A stretch of 64,000 bases of DNA from Pyxicephalus adspersus (GCF_032062135.1 NC_092862.1:69320205-69384204); one strand, 5' to 3'; counted from the stretch's first letter, positions 1 to 11,164 are shown. Numbers and translations are program-made. The notes: a model not told the origin generated them from the sequence alone.

Positions 1-1452
1 AAATCCATGTCACCATGAACAGCTGGACAACCAGGCACGAAGTGGGATGCTACCTGTATTTCACCACTCACTGGGTGGCCTTGCATAGCTCAGTGGGCGG
101 TAGTTTGCAAGAGGCATTACCAAGGAGTGTGGTGGGAAAGCATGGGCCACTCCAGTCCTCTACCTCCTCCTCATCTTACATTCCTTCTACCATCAACCCC
201 TTTCTTTTCGACACTCCTCCTGAAAGGCCAGCATCCGAGGGCACTGTGGTTAAGCAAGCACGCAACTACAGCTTACTCAAGCACACGTGTTGACAGGCAG
301 TGCTGAAACTGGTGTCCTTGGGGAAAAAAAGTCACACCACCAGAGAACTTTTGTCCCCTTTGTACAGGTTGAGGCTTGGCTAACGCCCTCCTGGCTCACA
401 ACAGACAATGTAGTGTGCGACAACTGGGCCAACTGTGTGGCTGCTCCGCGCATGGGCCGCATAACACATGTGCACCGCTTTGCGCAAGTACTGAACCTGG
501 TGGTGCAGAAGTTCCTCCACATGTACCCAGGACTGCAGGACTTACTGAGACAGGCTCACTTAATCTGCAGCCATGTACCCCAATTCCCTACTGCCGCAGC
601 GGCGCTTAGCAAGATCCAGCGCCAACAGAGGCTGCCACCGCATAGACTCATTTGTGACACTGTGACTAGATGGAACTCCACCCTGCACATGCTCCAGCAT
701 CTGTGTGAGCAAAAGTTAGCCATCCGCCATTACTTGGTCAGCATTGTGCATGGAGGCAGCGGGCCCTTGGCAAAGCGACACAGCTCAGCTATTTTACCAT
801 TGACCAGTGGCTGTAGATGAAGAGGTTGTGCAAGGTACTGGCCCTGTTTGAGCAGTCAGTGGGGAGCGGTCAGGCTGGAACGATGTCATACCCATCATCT
901 TTCTGGTTGATAATACCCTGTGAGGCCTAATGGAAAGTGGAGATGGGAGAGGAGGGAAAGAAATGGGGGAGGAGGATGAGGGTGACATTACACTCCATAG
1001 CACACAGCCAGCATCAGGAGGAGCAACAAGGGACACTGGCAAAGCATCAGGATTTTGGAGGAGGAGGAAGATGATTAAGATGATGAGGGAGACCATGTTG
1101 GGGCTGCAAGACAGGACCCGTCCAACCCGCATTTGTGCTGTCACACCCCAGGCATTGTGCGGGTGATGGAAGGAACTGCTGCAGCTTGAAGAGGAGGAAG
1201 TGGGTGATGAGGAGGAAAAATGTTTTGGCGCCTACTGAGGGACAGGAGGAGGATGAGCCCAGGGAACCCCTCTTTCATATGTGTGTCCACATGTCGCGAT
1301 GCCTACAGAGGGACCCCCGCATTTGCAGCATCAAAAACCGAGATGATTACTGTCAGGCCACCCTTCTGGATCACCACTACAAAGACAAAATGTCACAGTT
1401 TCTACCCAACCCGGCACAAGGGAAAGAAAATGCTCCAAACTATACAAACTAG
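1..1452 (+). pseudogene. hAT-superfamily transposase, degenerate, 5' end outside window
   Basis: This is a decayed hAT (ZBED-like) cut-and-paste transposase read across several frames. In order I see SWTTRHEVGCYLYFTTHW (~15-90), a WTSRH..TAHW-type segment; TTDNVVCDNWANCVAA (~400-450), resembling the catalytic TDNA.N..AA segment; HRLICDTVTRWNSTLHML (~640-700), the DV.TRWNST signature; and RLCKVLALFEQ (~820-855). Near 1310-1400, DPRICSIKNRDDYCQATLLD resembles the LATLLDPR block. These lie in at least three frames, so frameshifts are present. An acidic GAGGAGGAT-rich insert lies at ~930-1260. The C-terminal hAT dimerisation block is not seen; the sequence instead runs into a tandem repeat near 1560. 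Family assignment rests on the motif order. No start codon can be chosen because the 5' end lies off the window. Confidence 0.8.
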
Positions 1453-1560
1453 CAATATCGTCTACCTTCCTACCACTCCTGGAACCACAGACCACAGCAA
1501 TAGTTCTGGCACACAAAACATCTTGGTCTGGCCCTTCACAAATTTCAGATATTTGTATTA

Positions 1561-2344
1561 CACACTTCTGGGTGGCATTGGCGATGGACTACACCCAGCT
1601 CTAGATGCCAGTTAGCAATGCAGTCCCCGCTCCATCTCAGGGCCTACCGCCTCCTCCTCCTGCTGCTGCTGCTGCCTGTCAATACTCCATTCACTAAAAT
1701 TGTATTACACACTTCTGGGTGGGTGGCATTGTCAATCCACTACACCCAGCTCTAGATGCCAGTTACCAATTCAGGTCCACACTCTGTCCCACGGCCCACT
1801 GCTTCCTCCTGTTGCTGCTGCTGTCACCTGTCAGTACTACATTCACTAAAGTTGTACACTTCTGGGTGGCATTAATGATGCACTACACCCAGCTCTAGAT
1901 GCCAGTTACCAATGGAGTCCCTGCTTTGTCTCAGGGCCAACGTCTCCTCCTCCTGATGTTGCTGCTGCTGTCTGTCGGTATTCCATTCACTAAAATTGTA
2001 ATATACACTTCTGGGTGGGCGGCATTGTCAATGCACTAGACTAAGCTCTAGATGCTAGTTACCAATGGGTTCCCCTCTCCTTCTCAGGGCCCACCTCCTC
2101 CTCCTGCTGCTATCTGTCAGTACTCTATTCACTAAAACTGTACACTTCTGGGTGGCATTGATGAAGCACTACACCCAGCTCTGAATACCAGTTACCAATG
2201 TGGTCCTCGCTCCATCTCAGGGCCCACCGGCTCCTCCTGCTGCTGCTGCCGCCTTTTGTCAGTGCTCCATTCATTAAAATTGTACATTTCTGGGAGGCAT
2301 TGATGATGCACTACACCCAGCTCTAGATGCCAGTTACCAATGCA
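1561..2344. repeat. Tandem repeat, ~147-bp unit, about 5.4 copies
   Basis: The unit begins with ACACTTCTGGGTGGCATTG, continues with CACCCAGCTCTAGATGCCAG, then a TCC/CTG-rich tract (CTCCTCCTGCTGCTGCTG), and ends with ATTCACTAAAATTGTA. Units start near 1561, 1708, 1856, 2005, 2142 and 2284, giving spacings of about 147, 148, 149, 137 and 142 bp. The sixth unit is partial. Copies differ by point changes, by extra GGGT insertions and by CTG-run length. The array directly follows the hAT transposase remnant, so it may be the non-coding 3' part of that element or a minisatellite that replaced its end. Confidence 0.9.
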
Positions 2345-3069
2345 GTAATCCTAATTGCCTGCTGTCACTTTGCCTGCCATTTTCAGGAAAACCACAATAG
2401 TCATCTCTCTGTTTGAAATCAACATACATTTGACATTGTGAAATGCTCTTGAATGGTCTATCAGCCACAACTTACTAATGTGCTCCTATTACCCCAGGTG
2501 TTAACCTTAGAAAGGTGTCCCTTTGTTTAACACACACACATATATATGTATTTATGTATAGTACAAATGTCTGTGTGTGTTGCACATAAGAATGCTTCTT
2601 ATCACAAACATATTAAACAATATTTTTGTTCTTACTGGGACTGTATTTTATTTTACAATTATTCCTGAAATTTCTCATTTACTGAAGTGAAACTGTAAAT
2701 GGAACTCATTAATCTAAAGCAAAAGTAATTATAGGGTAGTGCATAATAACACAATTTTATTAGTATTGCGTCTTTCTGTGTCTAAATATGTTACTTACAA
2801 CCATTGATCATTTCTTGGTTACAAGATTTTCGTATGCTGCTTGAATGTGAATATCATATTAAAAGTAAAACAAATGTTTTATATTCATATTTATTCTTTC
2901 TAATTAAAAAAGGGTAAAGCTCACAAATGTGTTTGATAATAAAGTAGGTTTCCACTGCATGATACTCATTTGCAAAGGGAATAAGTCCTATGGATGTCTG
3001 TTAAAAGCAACATAGATCTTAATTTATTGGAAGCAACAATTACGGGACACAATTCAAATGAAACAGGTG

Positions 3070-3117
<48 letters not shown>

Positions 3118-5178
3118 ATGTAAAAAGTTTAGGAAATGGCAATAGGTAATGAAAATAGATAAGTGGAAATGTACTGAAAAATAGAAAAATAAAGACTACA
3201 TATTCTGTTGAAATATTATTGAAATAAGACTATCTTTCAAGATGTCAGTGTAAACATTGACTTCAAATGTAATTTGCTAACAATTCTATAGTAAATTTTT
3301 TGCATTGCTGTTAAGCAATTGCATTTATAAAAAATGATAATATAAAAATAAGTTTAACCTAATTTATTATCCTTTCATTGCATCTTTTGCAGCTTTTATC
3401 ACATTAGTAACATGGTCATGTTCCTAACAAAAAGTTTGATTGAGTGCTCCATACCCAACCCTGGCAACACAGCAGAGAGAAACACAGCTGACTTTGTTTA
3501 AAAGTTCTAGAGAGAGCTCGGGTAGGCATGTGTTTTGAGTAAAGTATATGTATTAGTGTGTTTATAGGGCATGTTTTTTTTTTATTCAACTATTTTGTGC
3601 TAGTGTATGTGCATGTGCCTATCACTGTGTGGATCATTTCTACTTTAATTAGGTAAGAAAACTGGGTTTTTCAGTAAATTGAAGACACTTTCAAACATAC
3701 CGTCAGATCGGTAGCTGTTCCTACCCTTTTATATAGAAAATGTGCTTTAAAACAGTTGTGGATCAGTAATAATCCTATGCATTTTTTGATGTTGTTTATA
3801 TCAAAATGAGCTTTTAAGAATTATTTAGCATACATTTATTTTACATTGACCATAACCTTTTAATTACAAAAAAAAAGATTACGATTGGCATAGTATAAAA
3901 TACTTCTGCTTTATTTAATATATATATATAAAAATAGCATAACTTCTAAAATGTATATGAATTATATTTGTTATAATAAAGCTATTTAATGTTCTAAAGC
4001 AACACAACGTTTATATATATTTCATTCAAGCAGTTCAACTAAAATAAAAATAATGGATATTTATTGCAAGATATTGCAACAAAATACCTATTTTGCCCTT
4101 TCGGTGAACTGCTAAACTTCTGCTCTCCTGGCAAAAATAGAATAAAGCAGAACAGAAATCACATAAGGCATTTATTCTGCAGGTATTGTTTTAGAGAACT
4201 GATACCGTAGCACCCTATAATCTATTAAAAACTGTTTGGCAGTAAATAAAAATGTATTTTGGTTAACTTATTAACACATAAGCCAAATTAGATTTTCAAC
4301 ATATTTGGAAGCCTGCTAGAAATATCACATTATGGTATTGCGAATCAACACTTTCAGTAAAAATAGAAGAGGATAAATTAGAGCTGTAGTTGGAATGAAT
4401 TAATTCATAAACAATTTGAACTGAACTTAATATTACTTTTTAAATGATGGCTTTCTATGACATTTTCCCAAAATATTTTTATTACATTCATTACTTTAGT
4501 AATTTTCCCCGTTAGTATAATAAAACACTTTGATGGGAACTCTTGCCAGATTTACATAAAATATTAAATATTTTAAAGGGCATAACAAAGAAAAATAATC
4601 ATGCTTTTTGCATAATCACAAAACATTTACAAGCAGACAAAAAAATCAGCTGACCGTGACATTCAGAGCTAAATGTAACAATCTACTATTTAAATCTGAA
4701 TGGAGTTGAAATATGTTTAAGTTTAAATGTCTTATATTTTTTGACTTACAAAACAAATAGTTTCATAATCAGATAATCACACATAGGTATACTTTAAAAG
4801 GACTTTGCAACTATGTAGTGGTTTAGTAAATGAACAGAAGATGTCCTTTCCAAATGATGCATGTTCTTCTGAAAGGCAATATCTTTTTAGTTGAATGAAT
4901 GAGCTAAAGCTTTGCTCAGGTTACTTTCCAATTATGATCATGCAAAAGTTCTCTTTTTTTATTTCTCTTGGAGATGATTGGGTACTTAAAATGAACACAG
5001 CTTTCCTCTATACATTTTCGTAAATGCACAGCATCTGTTTCTTTAGTAATTTAACCGTTTTACTTTTGTATATATTTTATATTATTTACAGAGCAAGATT
5101 TATACTTGTCTTGTGCTGCCCTTTCTTACTTTAGATAACTAGTAGTGTCACATTAACAAGCTCAGACAAGGCACTTCA
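2345..5178. other. AT-rich non-coding DNA, no gene seen
   Basis: No ORF with recognisable content and no clear TIR element is visible. It holds a long (AT)n microsatellite at 3072-3114, a short CA/TA tract near 2530-2560 and scattered homopolymer runs. Conserved non-coding elements cannot be judged from one sequence. Confidence 0.6.
3072..3114. repeat. (AT)n microsatellite
   Basis: An uninterrupted AT dinucleotide run of about 43 bp. Confidence 0.95.
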
Positions 5179-5587
5179 AGGCCTTGTTCCCACTATGTGA
5201 GATGCAGTCCTGTTATTAATATTATTAATATTATTAATAATATTCAATAGTATTTATATATTGCCAACATATTGTGCAGCGCTGTACATTAAATAGGGGT
5301 TGCAAATGACAGACTAATACAGACAGTGATACAGGAGGAAGAGAGGACCCTGCCCAAAGAGCACTGCAATTCATAAAGTGTACAAGACGCAAAAATATCA
5401 GACACTGCATGGAGAACAATATCTGATGTTCCCACTTATGTGTTGCAATACAGTGCATTTTGTCAATGCTCCTGTCCATTTGAATGGGGTCAACATCACA
5501 ATGGACAGCTACACTGGTGGTTGTGCATTGTTGTGCTTTGCACTTTAACACACTGCAATTAACTTTCTTATAGTGGGAACAAGGCCT
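5179..5587. mobile_element. Short non-autonomous DNA transposon with 18-bp perfect TIRs
   Basis: AGGCCTTGTTCCCACTAT at 5179-5196 is the exact reverse complement of 5570-5587, which defines a 409-bp element with no coding capacity. I see no convincing target-site duplication (left GCACTTCA, right AGGGTTGA), so the superfamily is open. Much of the interior is a reverse-oriented SINE/LINE tail-like sequence (see 5207-5390), which suggests capture or nesting. Confidence 0.75.
5207..5390 (-). mobile_element. SINE-tail-like repeat, antisense
   Basis: After an ATTATTAAT run, the sequence TTGCCAACATATTGTGCAGC (~5260-5280) is the reverse complement of the 3' tail of the SINE at 60337-60671 (GTGCTGTGTAATATGTTGGC). 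It continues with GTACATTAAATAGGGGTTGC and AGGAGGAAGAGAGGACCCTG. A third related tail lies near 54500-54570. I recognise this as a dispersed amphibian repeat, but the family name is uncertain. Confidence 0.6.
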
Positions 5588-6472
5588 AGGGTTGAAGGCA
5601 GAGAGATTGAAAGAGACACTCTGGTCACACTGCATTACTACTACAAATATAGTTTAGCAAAACCAATGTTCTGTTGGAGATTTGAATCTAGTAGTACAAA
5701 CCTTAATGAAGGTAAATTGTACATGGCAGGCATGTTATTAGTTTGCTTTATTATGAAAAATGATATGTGGGGTTTGACCCTGCCTGACAGTCCTCTTACC
5801 CTAGGCAATGGCAATTAATACATATGTCTGCTTTCATGAAAAAAACATTCCTGTTTGTGCCTATGCACATATACTGTAGGTACATGCTCACATAAATCAC
5901 AAATGCAAAGTACATTGGAGTCATTCTTAGGTTCTGGGTTTGCATATAGACTATATGATAAATAAGTCTAAATCTGAGTTGTTGAACCTATTGAGTTAAT
6001 AATTGTACTATTACAGAAATATTTTGGTAAGTAATCTTCCCTGAGGTTATGTTACATTTTAAAAACATGCTATGATAATAATATTTTCCTTGACACTTTA
6101 TTGTACTGCTGTGAAATCTTAACATAGTTATGGTTATGTATGGTATCCTACTATCTAGGTCAATAGTTATGTCAATCATTACTAGTTTTCAGATACTAAG
6201 AGACACTCTGCATGTTCAATAAGGTTTTTAAATTGAGCATTTTCACTGAAATATGAGATTGGTATTTTGCATGTTTTAGGGAAACCTATACCACAAGTAA
6301 TAGGAGAATTACTATTGCTGACCTACTTACAAAATCATTTATTCTGGATGCTTCTGGTTTTAATAATTTAGGAGTCACTCATCTAGAACAAAATGCAGCC
6401 AGCAAAGTCAGAGATAAGTCATTAACTCATATAATTCTTATACTTGTTATTGATGCCACCAGAATATTTACT
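5588..6472. other. AT-rich non-coding DNA
   Basis: No gene, TIR element or tandem array is visible. ORFs here are short and have no recognisable motif. Confidence 0.5.
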
Positions 6473-6743
6473 CATTGTTTCTCAACCAGGGTTCTGTGGA
6501 ACCCAGAGGTTGCTAGGGATTCCTGGAGCAAACAGCAATTTGTGTCTCTTGGGTAAATTCAACCAATATGTTTTTTGGCCATCTGTAATAGATAATGTAA
6601 AGTAATGATATTCTTCCCACTGGCCAGCATGCTAATGTACTGTGAGCTGTGCATGTATTCATTTTTGAATGGGTTCACGAAGACCTGAAAGTTATTAAGT
6701 TATTTCAGGGGCTCCCCCATTGTAAAAAGGTTAAGAAATTCTG
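6473..6743. mobile_element. hAT-like MITE, diverged (TTTCTCAACC termini)
   Basis: The left end ATTGTTTCTCAACCAGGGTT and the right end AAAAAGGTTAAGAAATTCTG are imperfect inverted repeats of the CAGTG(T/G)TTCTCAACC type, typical of hAT/Charlie-like non-autonomous elements. Interior landmarks (TTCTTCCCACTGGCCAGCAT, GAAGACCTGAAAG) recur in the copy at 25186-25451. No clean 8-bp target duplication remains, consistent with age. Confidence 0.65.
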
Positions 6744-7050
6744 CTCTAGAATATACTGTTATATAGTTTTTATTTCAATAAAGGCATACCAATGGTATGT
6801 TTACAAAAAGGCTGTCTTTAAAGAAATAATGGGTTGCATATTGTAAGCTAGCACATTACTTATTATTAGGATTATATAATAATGCTTACATTACTATAAT
6901 TTTTGTATATTTTTTATATATACAGTATATATATACATACATACATTATTTATATACATTTTAGCCTCCTAAATGTAAAATATGTTATACCTGAAACAGA
7001 TTGTCTCTTTTAATAGTGGGACTGACTTTTTGTTCAAAACTATATAGTGT
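6744..7050. other. AT-rich spacer
   Basis: No gene is seen; TA/TACA-rich simple sequence lies near 6900-6960. Confidence 0.5.
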
Positions 7051-7055
7051 TAAAG

Positions 7056-7186
7056 AGCATAGGAGGTGTTCTTTGGGCCTATGATCTCAGGTGATGCCCC
7101 ACGGCAGGAGAGCGCACGCTGTCTATTCCCTCTGGCAGCTGCACTCGTGATTAGGGTTAGAGGATCACTCTCATCAGGTACAGGGA
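7056..7186 (+). repeat. Truncated 5' LTR
   Basis: The stretch from TTTGGGCCTATGATCTCAGG onward aligns with the start of the 3' LTR (TTTGGGCCTAAGATCCCAGG). It shares GATGCCCCAC and ATTCCCTCTGGC and then loses similarity near 7180, where pol sequence begins. About 570 bp of LTR plus the leader and gag are missing. The right breakpoint is approximate. Confidence 0.75.
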
Positions 7187-7189
7187 ATC

Positions 7190-7474
7190 AGATAGTTGGC
7201 CTGGTCATATCCCTTCTCCAGGGGGATTCCGGAATCTTTATGTGTGCTAGCAATAGATGATTCTCTTCTGCAGCAGGGTAAACCTATAACAGTTACCTCT
7301 GAGATTTTGGTGAAGGTTGGTGGCACCCACTCTGAAATGGTAAATTTTTTTCTGCAAAATATTCCTTCCTCACCTGTAATTTTGGGGCTACCTTGGTTGC
7401 ACAGACATAATCCCATAGTTTACTGGGAATCTGGGAAGATTATTAAATGGGGTGAAAAGAGAAATGTTTGCTAA
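7190..7474 (+). pseudogene. Ty3/gypsy aspartic protease, C-terminal fragment
   Basis: The reading frame gives SLCVLAIDDSLLQQGKPI, then an SEMVNFFL segment and PVILGLPWLHRHNP. The last is the conserved hydrophobic-ILGLPWL-HNP block that ends retropepsins of vertebrate gypsy elements. The catalytic D-S/T-G motif expected upstream is not in this frame; the 5' deletion has probably removed it. The protein would process Gag-Pol. The next domain continues in another frame, overlapping the end of this ORF by a few bases, so a frameshift separates protease from RT. Confidence 0.7.
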
Positions 7475-8164
7475 ATTCACTATCTCTCTGTGTTGCTGGT
7501 ACATCTCTAAAGAAGCTGCCCATTCCATACTCAGCTTTTTCGGATGTGTTCTCTACTCAGGCCGCTGATGTCCATCCATCTCACCGGCCTTATGACTGCC
7601 CAATAGATTTGCTCTCAGGTACTTTGCTATCTCAAGGGCACCTCTACAATCTCACAGGCCCTGAAAATGTGGCTATGAAAGCCTATATAAAAGAACTTTA
7701 TCCGCTCTTCTACATCCTCTGCTCTTCTTTTTTGTTGAGATAAAAGATGGAAGCCTATGGCCATGTATTGACTCTGGAGTGTTAAACAAAATTACTGTTA
7801 AGAACATGTACCCTTTACCCCATGACCTGTTTGGCCAGGTTGTAAATGCCCATTTTTTTACCAAACTGGACCTGAGGGGGGCTTACAACCTCATGGGCAT
7901 TATGGGGACCTGGTTATGCCATTTAGGTTATGCCATGTCCCAGCAGCCTTCCAGGACTTCATTAACAACATTTTCAGTGATTTTCTTGGAAATTTTGAGG
8001 TGGTTTATTTGGATGATATTTTGGTCTTTTCATCTTCTTTGGCTCAGCATCGTGCTCATGTTAAAGCGGTCCTCCAGAAGCTTAGAGAGAAAAATTTGTT
8101 TGCCAAATTAGAGAAGTGCGTTTTAACTCCAACAAGTCCCTTTTCTGGGTTACTTTGTTTCTGA
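7468..8164 (+). pseudogene. Ty3/gypsy reverse transcriptase (fingers/palm), frameshifted
   Basis: Three frames carry consecutive RT pieces. 7468-7690 gives HRPYDCPIDLLSG and a [11 protein letters not shown] segment. 7779-7900 gives [13 protein letters not shown] and [12 protein letters not shown], the palm motif carrying the first catalytic Asp. 7916-8160 gives [18 protein letters not shown] and [11 protein letters not shown]. The DD pair of the catalytic box is coded near 8012-8017 and is intact. The protein would copy element RNA into DNA. At least two frameshifts and some lost sequence near 7700-7780 make this copy inactive. Confidence 0.88.
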
Positions 8165-8224
8165 TCAGGGCCTGACGATGGACCCAGCCAAGGCTGCTGC
8201 TGTCCTTGATGGGCCTCAGCCTAC

Positions 8225-8840
8225 CTAATTTGAAGGCCCTACAGAGGTTTCTAGGCCAATTTTTACAGGAGATTTATTAAGAATTACTCCGTCATTGTCA
8301 CTCCCTTTACAGACCTGAATCAGAAAGGAGCAGATCCTTCCAAGTGCCCTGCTCAGGCTTGTGAAGCATTTAAAACACTGAAAGAGGCTTTCTGCTCCGT
8401 CCCTATCCTGGTACATCCAGACTTTCAGCAACCCTTCTTTGTGGAGGTAGATGCATCCAAGCTTAGGGTCGGAGCAATTTTGTCTCAGTACTGGAGAAAT
8501 CCTCAACGTTTACACCCCTGTGCCTTCTTTTCCTGAAAGTTTTCCCCAGCAGAACAGAATTATGACATTGGGAATCGAGAACTCTTGGCAATCAAGTTAG
8601 CCTTTGAGAAGTGGAGACATTGGTTGGAGGGAGCAGAGCATCCAGTGACTGTATTTACAGACCACAAAAATCTGGAATACATAGAGGGGGCCAAAAGACT
8701 ACATTTCCAACAAGCACGTTGGGCATTATTTTTCTCACGTTTAAATTTTACCATCACATACAGACCTAGGTCCAAAAATGTGAAAGCTGATGCTTTATTT
8801 CGTAATTTCCCTGAAGCAGGCTCCCGTACAGATTATTTTC
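8225..8840 (+). pseudogene. Ty3/gypsy RT connection and RNase H domains
   Basis: The frame reads KNYSVIVTPFTDLNQKGADP, then FFVEVDASKLRVGAILSQ (first RNase H Asp in VDAS), [20 protein letters not shown] (Glu in NRELLAI) and [11 protein letters not shown] (second Asp). It ends with [17 protein letters not shown], which matches the usual ADALSR end except for S to F. One in-frame TGA lies at 8534-8536. The expected downstream zinc-binding integrase N-terminus is not found; a MITE interrupts at 8887, and the H2C2 region and first part of the integrase core are missing after it. Confidence 0.85.
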
Positions 8841-9571
8841 CAAAATGTATCCTTCCTTCTCACCATGTGCTTGGGGTATTGTCTACTAGTGTTGGCCGAA
8901 TAGCTCACTATTCGATTCGACAGCTATTCGGCCGAATATAGCAAAAAAATTTGGGTGGTCGAATTCGAATTCGAATCCCATTAAAGTCAATGGGAGAAAA
9001 ATTCGGGTTTGTTTCAGCACTGTGTAGAGCTTCTACAGCCTCCAAACAGATGTAAAAAGATACATTATAAAAGGATACATAAAAAGATACATTGTAAAGA
9101 GATACATAACACTATTACATACCCCTGTGCTTTACATGAAGATTAAAGAGCACCTGTCAAATCAATGTTAGGCTAAAGCTAGGTACACACTTCCAATAAT
9201 TATTGTTAGAAAATGAACGATTACGACCGATCAACGATTATGCACGATTATACTTGAACAATCATATTGTGCACAATTCTGTACATGCTGTAATAATATG
9301 ATTGTTCATATATAATCCACCAACAGTGTCCACATGCTAGATACAATCGTTTGTATCGCTTCTATTGAACTCAATGGAGGCTTTTTCAAGCGTTTTTAAG
9401 CTTTTATGAAAGCTTTCATTGAAAACAATGGGGGCTTTTATGAACATTTTTAGCAGGACTTTGGAATCTGGAAGCCCCCTTTAATAAGGAGACTCCCAGA
9501 TCTCCACCACCCCACCCTGGGGAATGAGTACAGGGGTACATAAATCCCCTTACTCATTCCCTTCCCTTACT

Positions 9572-9653
9572 CTGATTGCTCTGCTCCCTGAGTTGCTGAG
9601 GAAAGGGAAATCCTGATCAGGCTTTCCCTTTCCTCAGGGAGCAGAGCAATCAG
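9572..9653. repeat. Hairpin with 21-bp perfect arms
   Basis: CTGATTGCTCTGCTCCCTGA (from 9572) is mirrored exactly at 9633-9653. The intervening GGAAAGGGAAA and TTTCCCTTTCC segments extend the pairing inward. Confidence 0.9.
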
Positions 9654-9730
9654 CGGAGCTTTATGCTGACAGCTCTGCCCCCCTGATCCTGGCTCCCTGA
9701 TCCTGGAGCCAATACGAGGGCAATAGAGGT

Positions 9731-9838
9731 TGAATGGAAATACTATATTCATTCATACCTCTACTGCTCTGTGATTGGTCTATTTCTCAGCCAATCACAG
9801 AGCAGTAGAGGTATGAATGGACATAGTATTTCCATTCA
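9731..9838. repeat. Hairpin with 48-bp arms, 2 mismatches, 12-nt loop
   Basis: Left arm 9731-9778 and right arm 9791-9838 are reverse complements apart from two transitions. The core around the loop is CTCTGTGATTGG/CCAATCACAGAG. Confidence 0.92.
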
Positions 9839-9928
9839 TTGCCCTCCTATTGCCTGCGGTTACAGCTAATTGAAGGCACCTGCTTTCAATTAACTCTGAC
9901 CGCACAGTTCCCACGGTCCAGGAATCCC

Positions 9929-9959
9929 ACAATGACATTATGATTCATAATGTCATTGT
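9929..9959. repeat. 15-bp perfect palindromic arms with 1-nt spacer
   Basis: ACAATGACATTATGA is followed by T and then TCATAATGTCATTGT. This is the third strong inverted repeat inside the nested hAT element. Confidence 0.9.
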
Positions 9960-10176
9960 CGGATAACCTGTAAAAAAAAAAAAAAAACAAGTTTAAAATA
10001 AAAAACACATACAAAATAACGAATTTAAGAAAAAAAAAAAAAGCCATATTCGGGTCGAATATAGGGACAACCCGAATTCGAACATCAACACTATTGTCTA
10101 CCAGTCAGCTCTCACCTGATTTATCAGTCCTTTTAGGGTCTCACCTGTCTGATCCACCTCCAGGAAAGTCCTTAGG

Positions 10177-10950
10177 GTGGTTTTTTTGCCACTTCCTCTA
10201 CGCCTGCTTGTCCTTCAACAGTTTCATGAATCCAAGGTGAAGAAATTATTGCAAATATTCACTGAAAACATTTTCCAGTTGCATGGTATCCCAGACAATG
10301 TAGTCACTGATAAATGTGTGCAGTTTGTGTCCCAATTCTGGCGCTCGTTCTGTGCATGTCTAGGCATTACCCTTTCGTTCTCCTCTGGTTTCCATCCTGA
10401 AACTAAGGGCCAGACTGAATGGACTAATCAATCTTTAGAGCAGTACCTCCGCTGCTTTGTTTCAGGTTGTCAGGAGGAATGGGTAAATCATCTTCCATTT
10501 GGGGAGTTCGCATTTAACAATGCTGTACATTCCTCTACTAACATGTCTCCTTTTCAATGTTTTGGTGGACGGAATCCAAAATTCTCTACTTTGTCTAGTG
10601 CCCCCTCCAACATGCCTTTGTTGGAAGATTGGCTCACCCACATGACCACAATTTGGTCTCAAGTACAGCAGAATTTAAAGCAGGCTTCCGGGAAGAAGAA
10701 ACGATTTGCTGATCGATATTATTCCAAAGAGACAGAATTTGCTCCAGGGGCCTTAGTTTGGGTTTCCACCCGGAATATTGCCCTTCACCAGCCCTCCACC
10801 AAGCTTGGGCCCAAATTCTTTGGCCCATACCCTATTGCTGAGAGAATAAATAGAGTGACTTATAGGGTAACCCTGCTTCGCTTCCATGTCTTGTTATTAA
10901 AATCAGCAGCTAATGCGGCACCTTCCTTGGAGCCTTACCCCCCCTGTTGA
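10177..10950 (+). pseudogene. Ty3/gypsy integrase core, N-terminally deleted
   Basis: The frame begins with RLLVLQQFHESK, a piece of the region before the zinc finger, and jumps directly to TENIFQLHGIPDNVVTDK. The H2C2 zinc finger and the segment with the first catalytic Asp (MDFI-type) are therefore deleted. Remaining landmarks are the second Asp in VVTDK, FSSGFHPETKGQTEWTNQ with the catalytic Glu (the usual QTER reads QTEW), and LEQYLRCF. The GPY/F-type C-terminal module follows: KLGPKFFGPYPIAERINRVT. It cannot be an active strand-transfer enzyme. The chromodomain follows in the +1 frame. Confidence 0.9.
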
Positions 10951-11164
10951 TGTGGAAGGTGAACCTGAGTTTGAGGTTGAGAAAAGTTTGGATTCTCGTT
11001 GGGTACAAAATTCTCTCCAGTATTTAATAGATTGGAAAGGTTATGGTTCAGAGGAAAGGAGCTGGGTTCCAGCACATCAAGTTCATGCGGAAGAGTTAGT
11101 TAGAAAGTTTCACAATAAAAACCCTGAAAAACCACAGATGAAGGGTCCGGAGGCCCCTTCTTGA
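10930..11164 (+). pseudogene. Integrase-linked chromodomain
   Basis: The frame gives EPEFEVEKSLDSRW, LQYLIDWKGYGSEERSWVPA and QVHAEELVRKFHNKNP, the classical chromodomain layout (E-V-E-K-L-D-R, QYL-WKGY, W-P, C-terminal helix). In chromoviruses this domain follows the integrase and is thought to bias integration toward marked chromatin. It is one frame away from the integrase segment, so a frameshift lies near 10915-10945. The domain itself is uninterrupted and ends at a TGA at 11162-11164. Confidence 0.9.

Larger units (their letters stand above)
8887..10093. mobile_element. hAT-type non-autonomous element nested in the chromovirus, perfect 8-bp TSD
   Basis: A 1207-bp insertion starts with TAGTGTTGGCCGAATAG and ends with CGAACATCAACACTA, giving TAGTGTTG termini. 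It is flanked by TTGTCTAC at 8879-8886 and again at 10094-10101, an exact 8-bp duplication diagnostic of hAT integration. The interior has no long coding sequence but is rich in inverted repeats (see separate entries) and in TTCGAATTCGAA motifs near both ends. A stretch from ~9175 (AGCTAGGTACACAC) resembles the termini of the MITE at 26062. Insertion post-dates the chromovirus. Confidence 0.92.

Noticed and set aside
6465..6757. Near-duplicate AGAATATTTACT / AGAATATACT flanking the 6.47-kb MITE as a target duplication
   Set aside because: The lengths differ, the right copy is offset from the TIR end by several bases, and the sequence is AT-rich; chance is likely.
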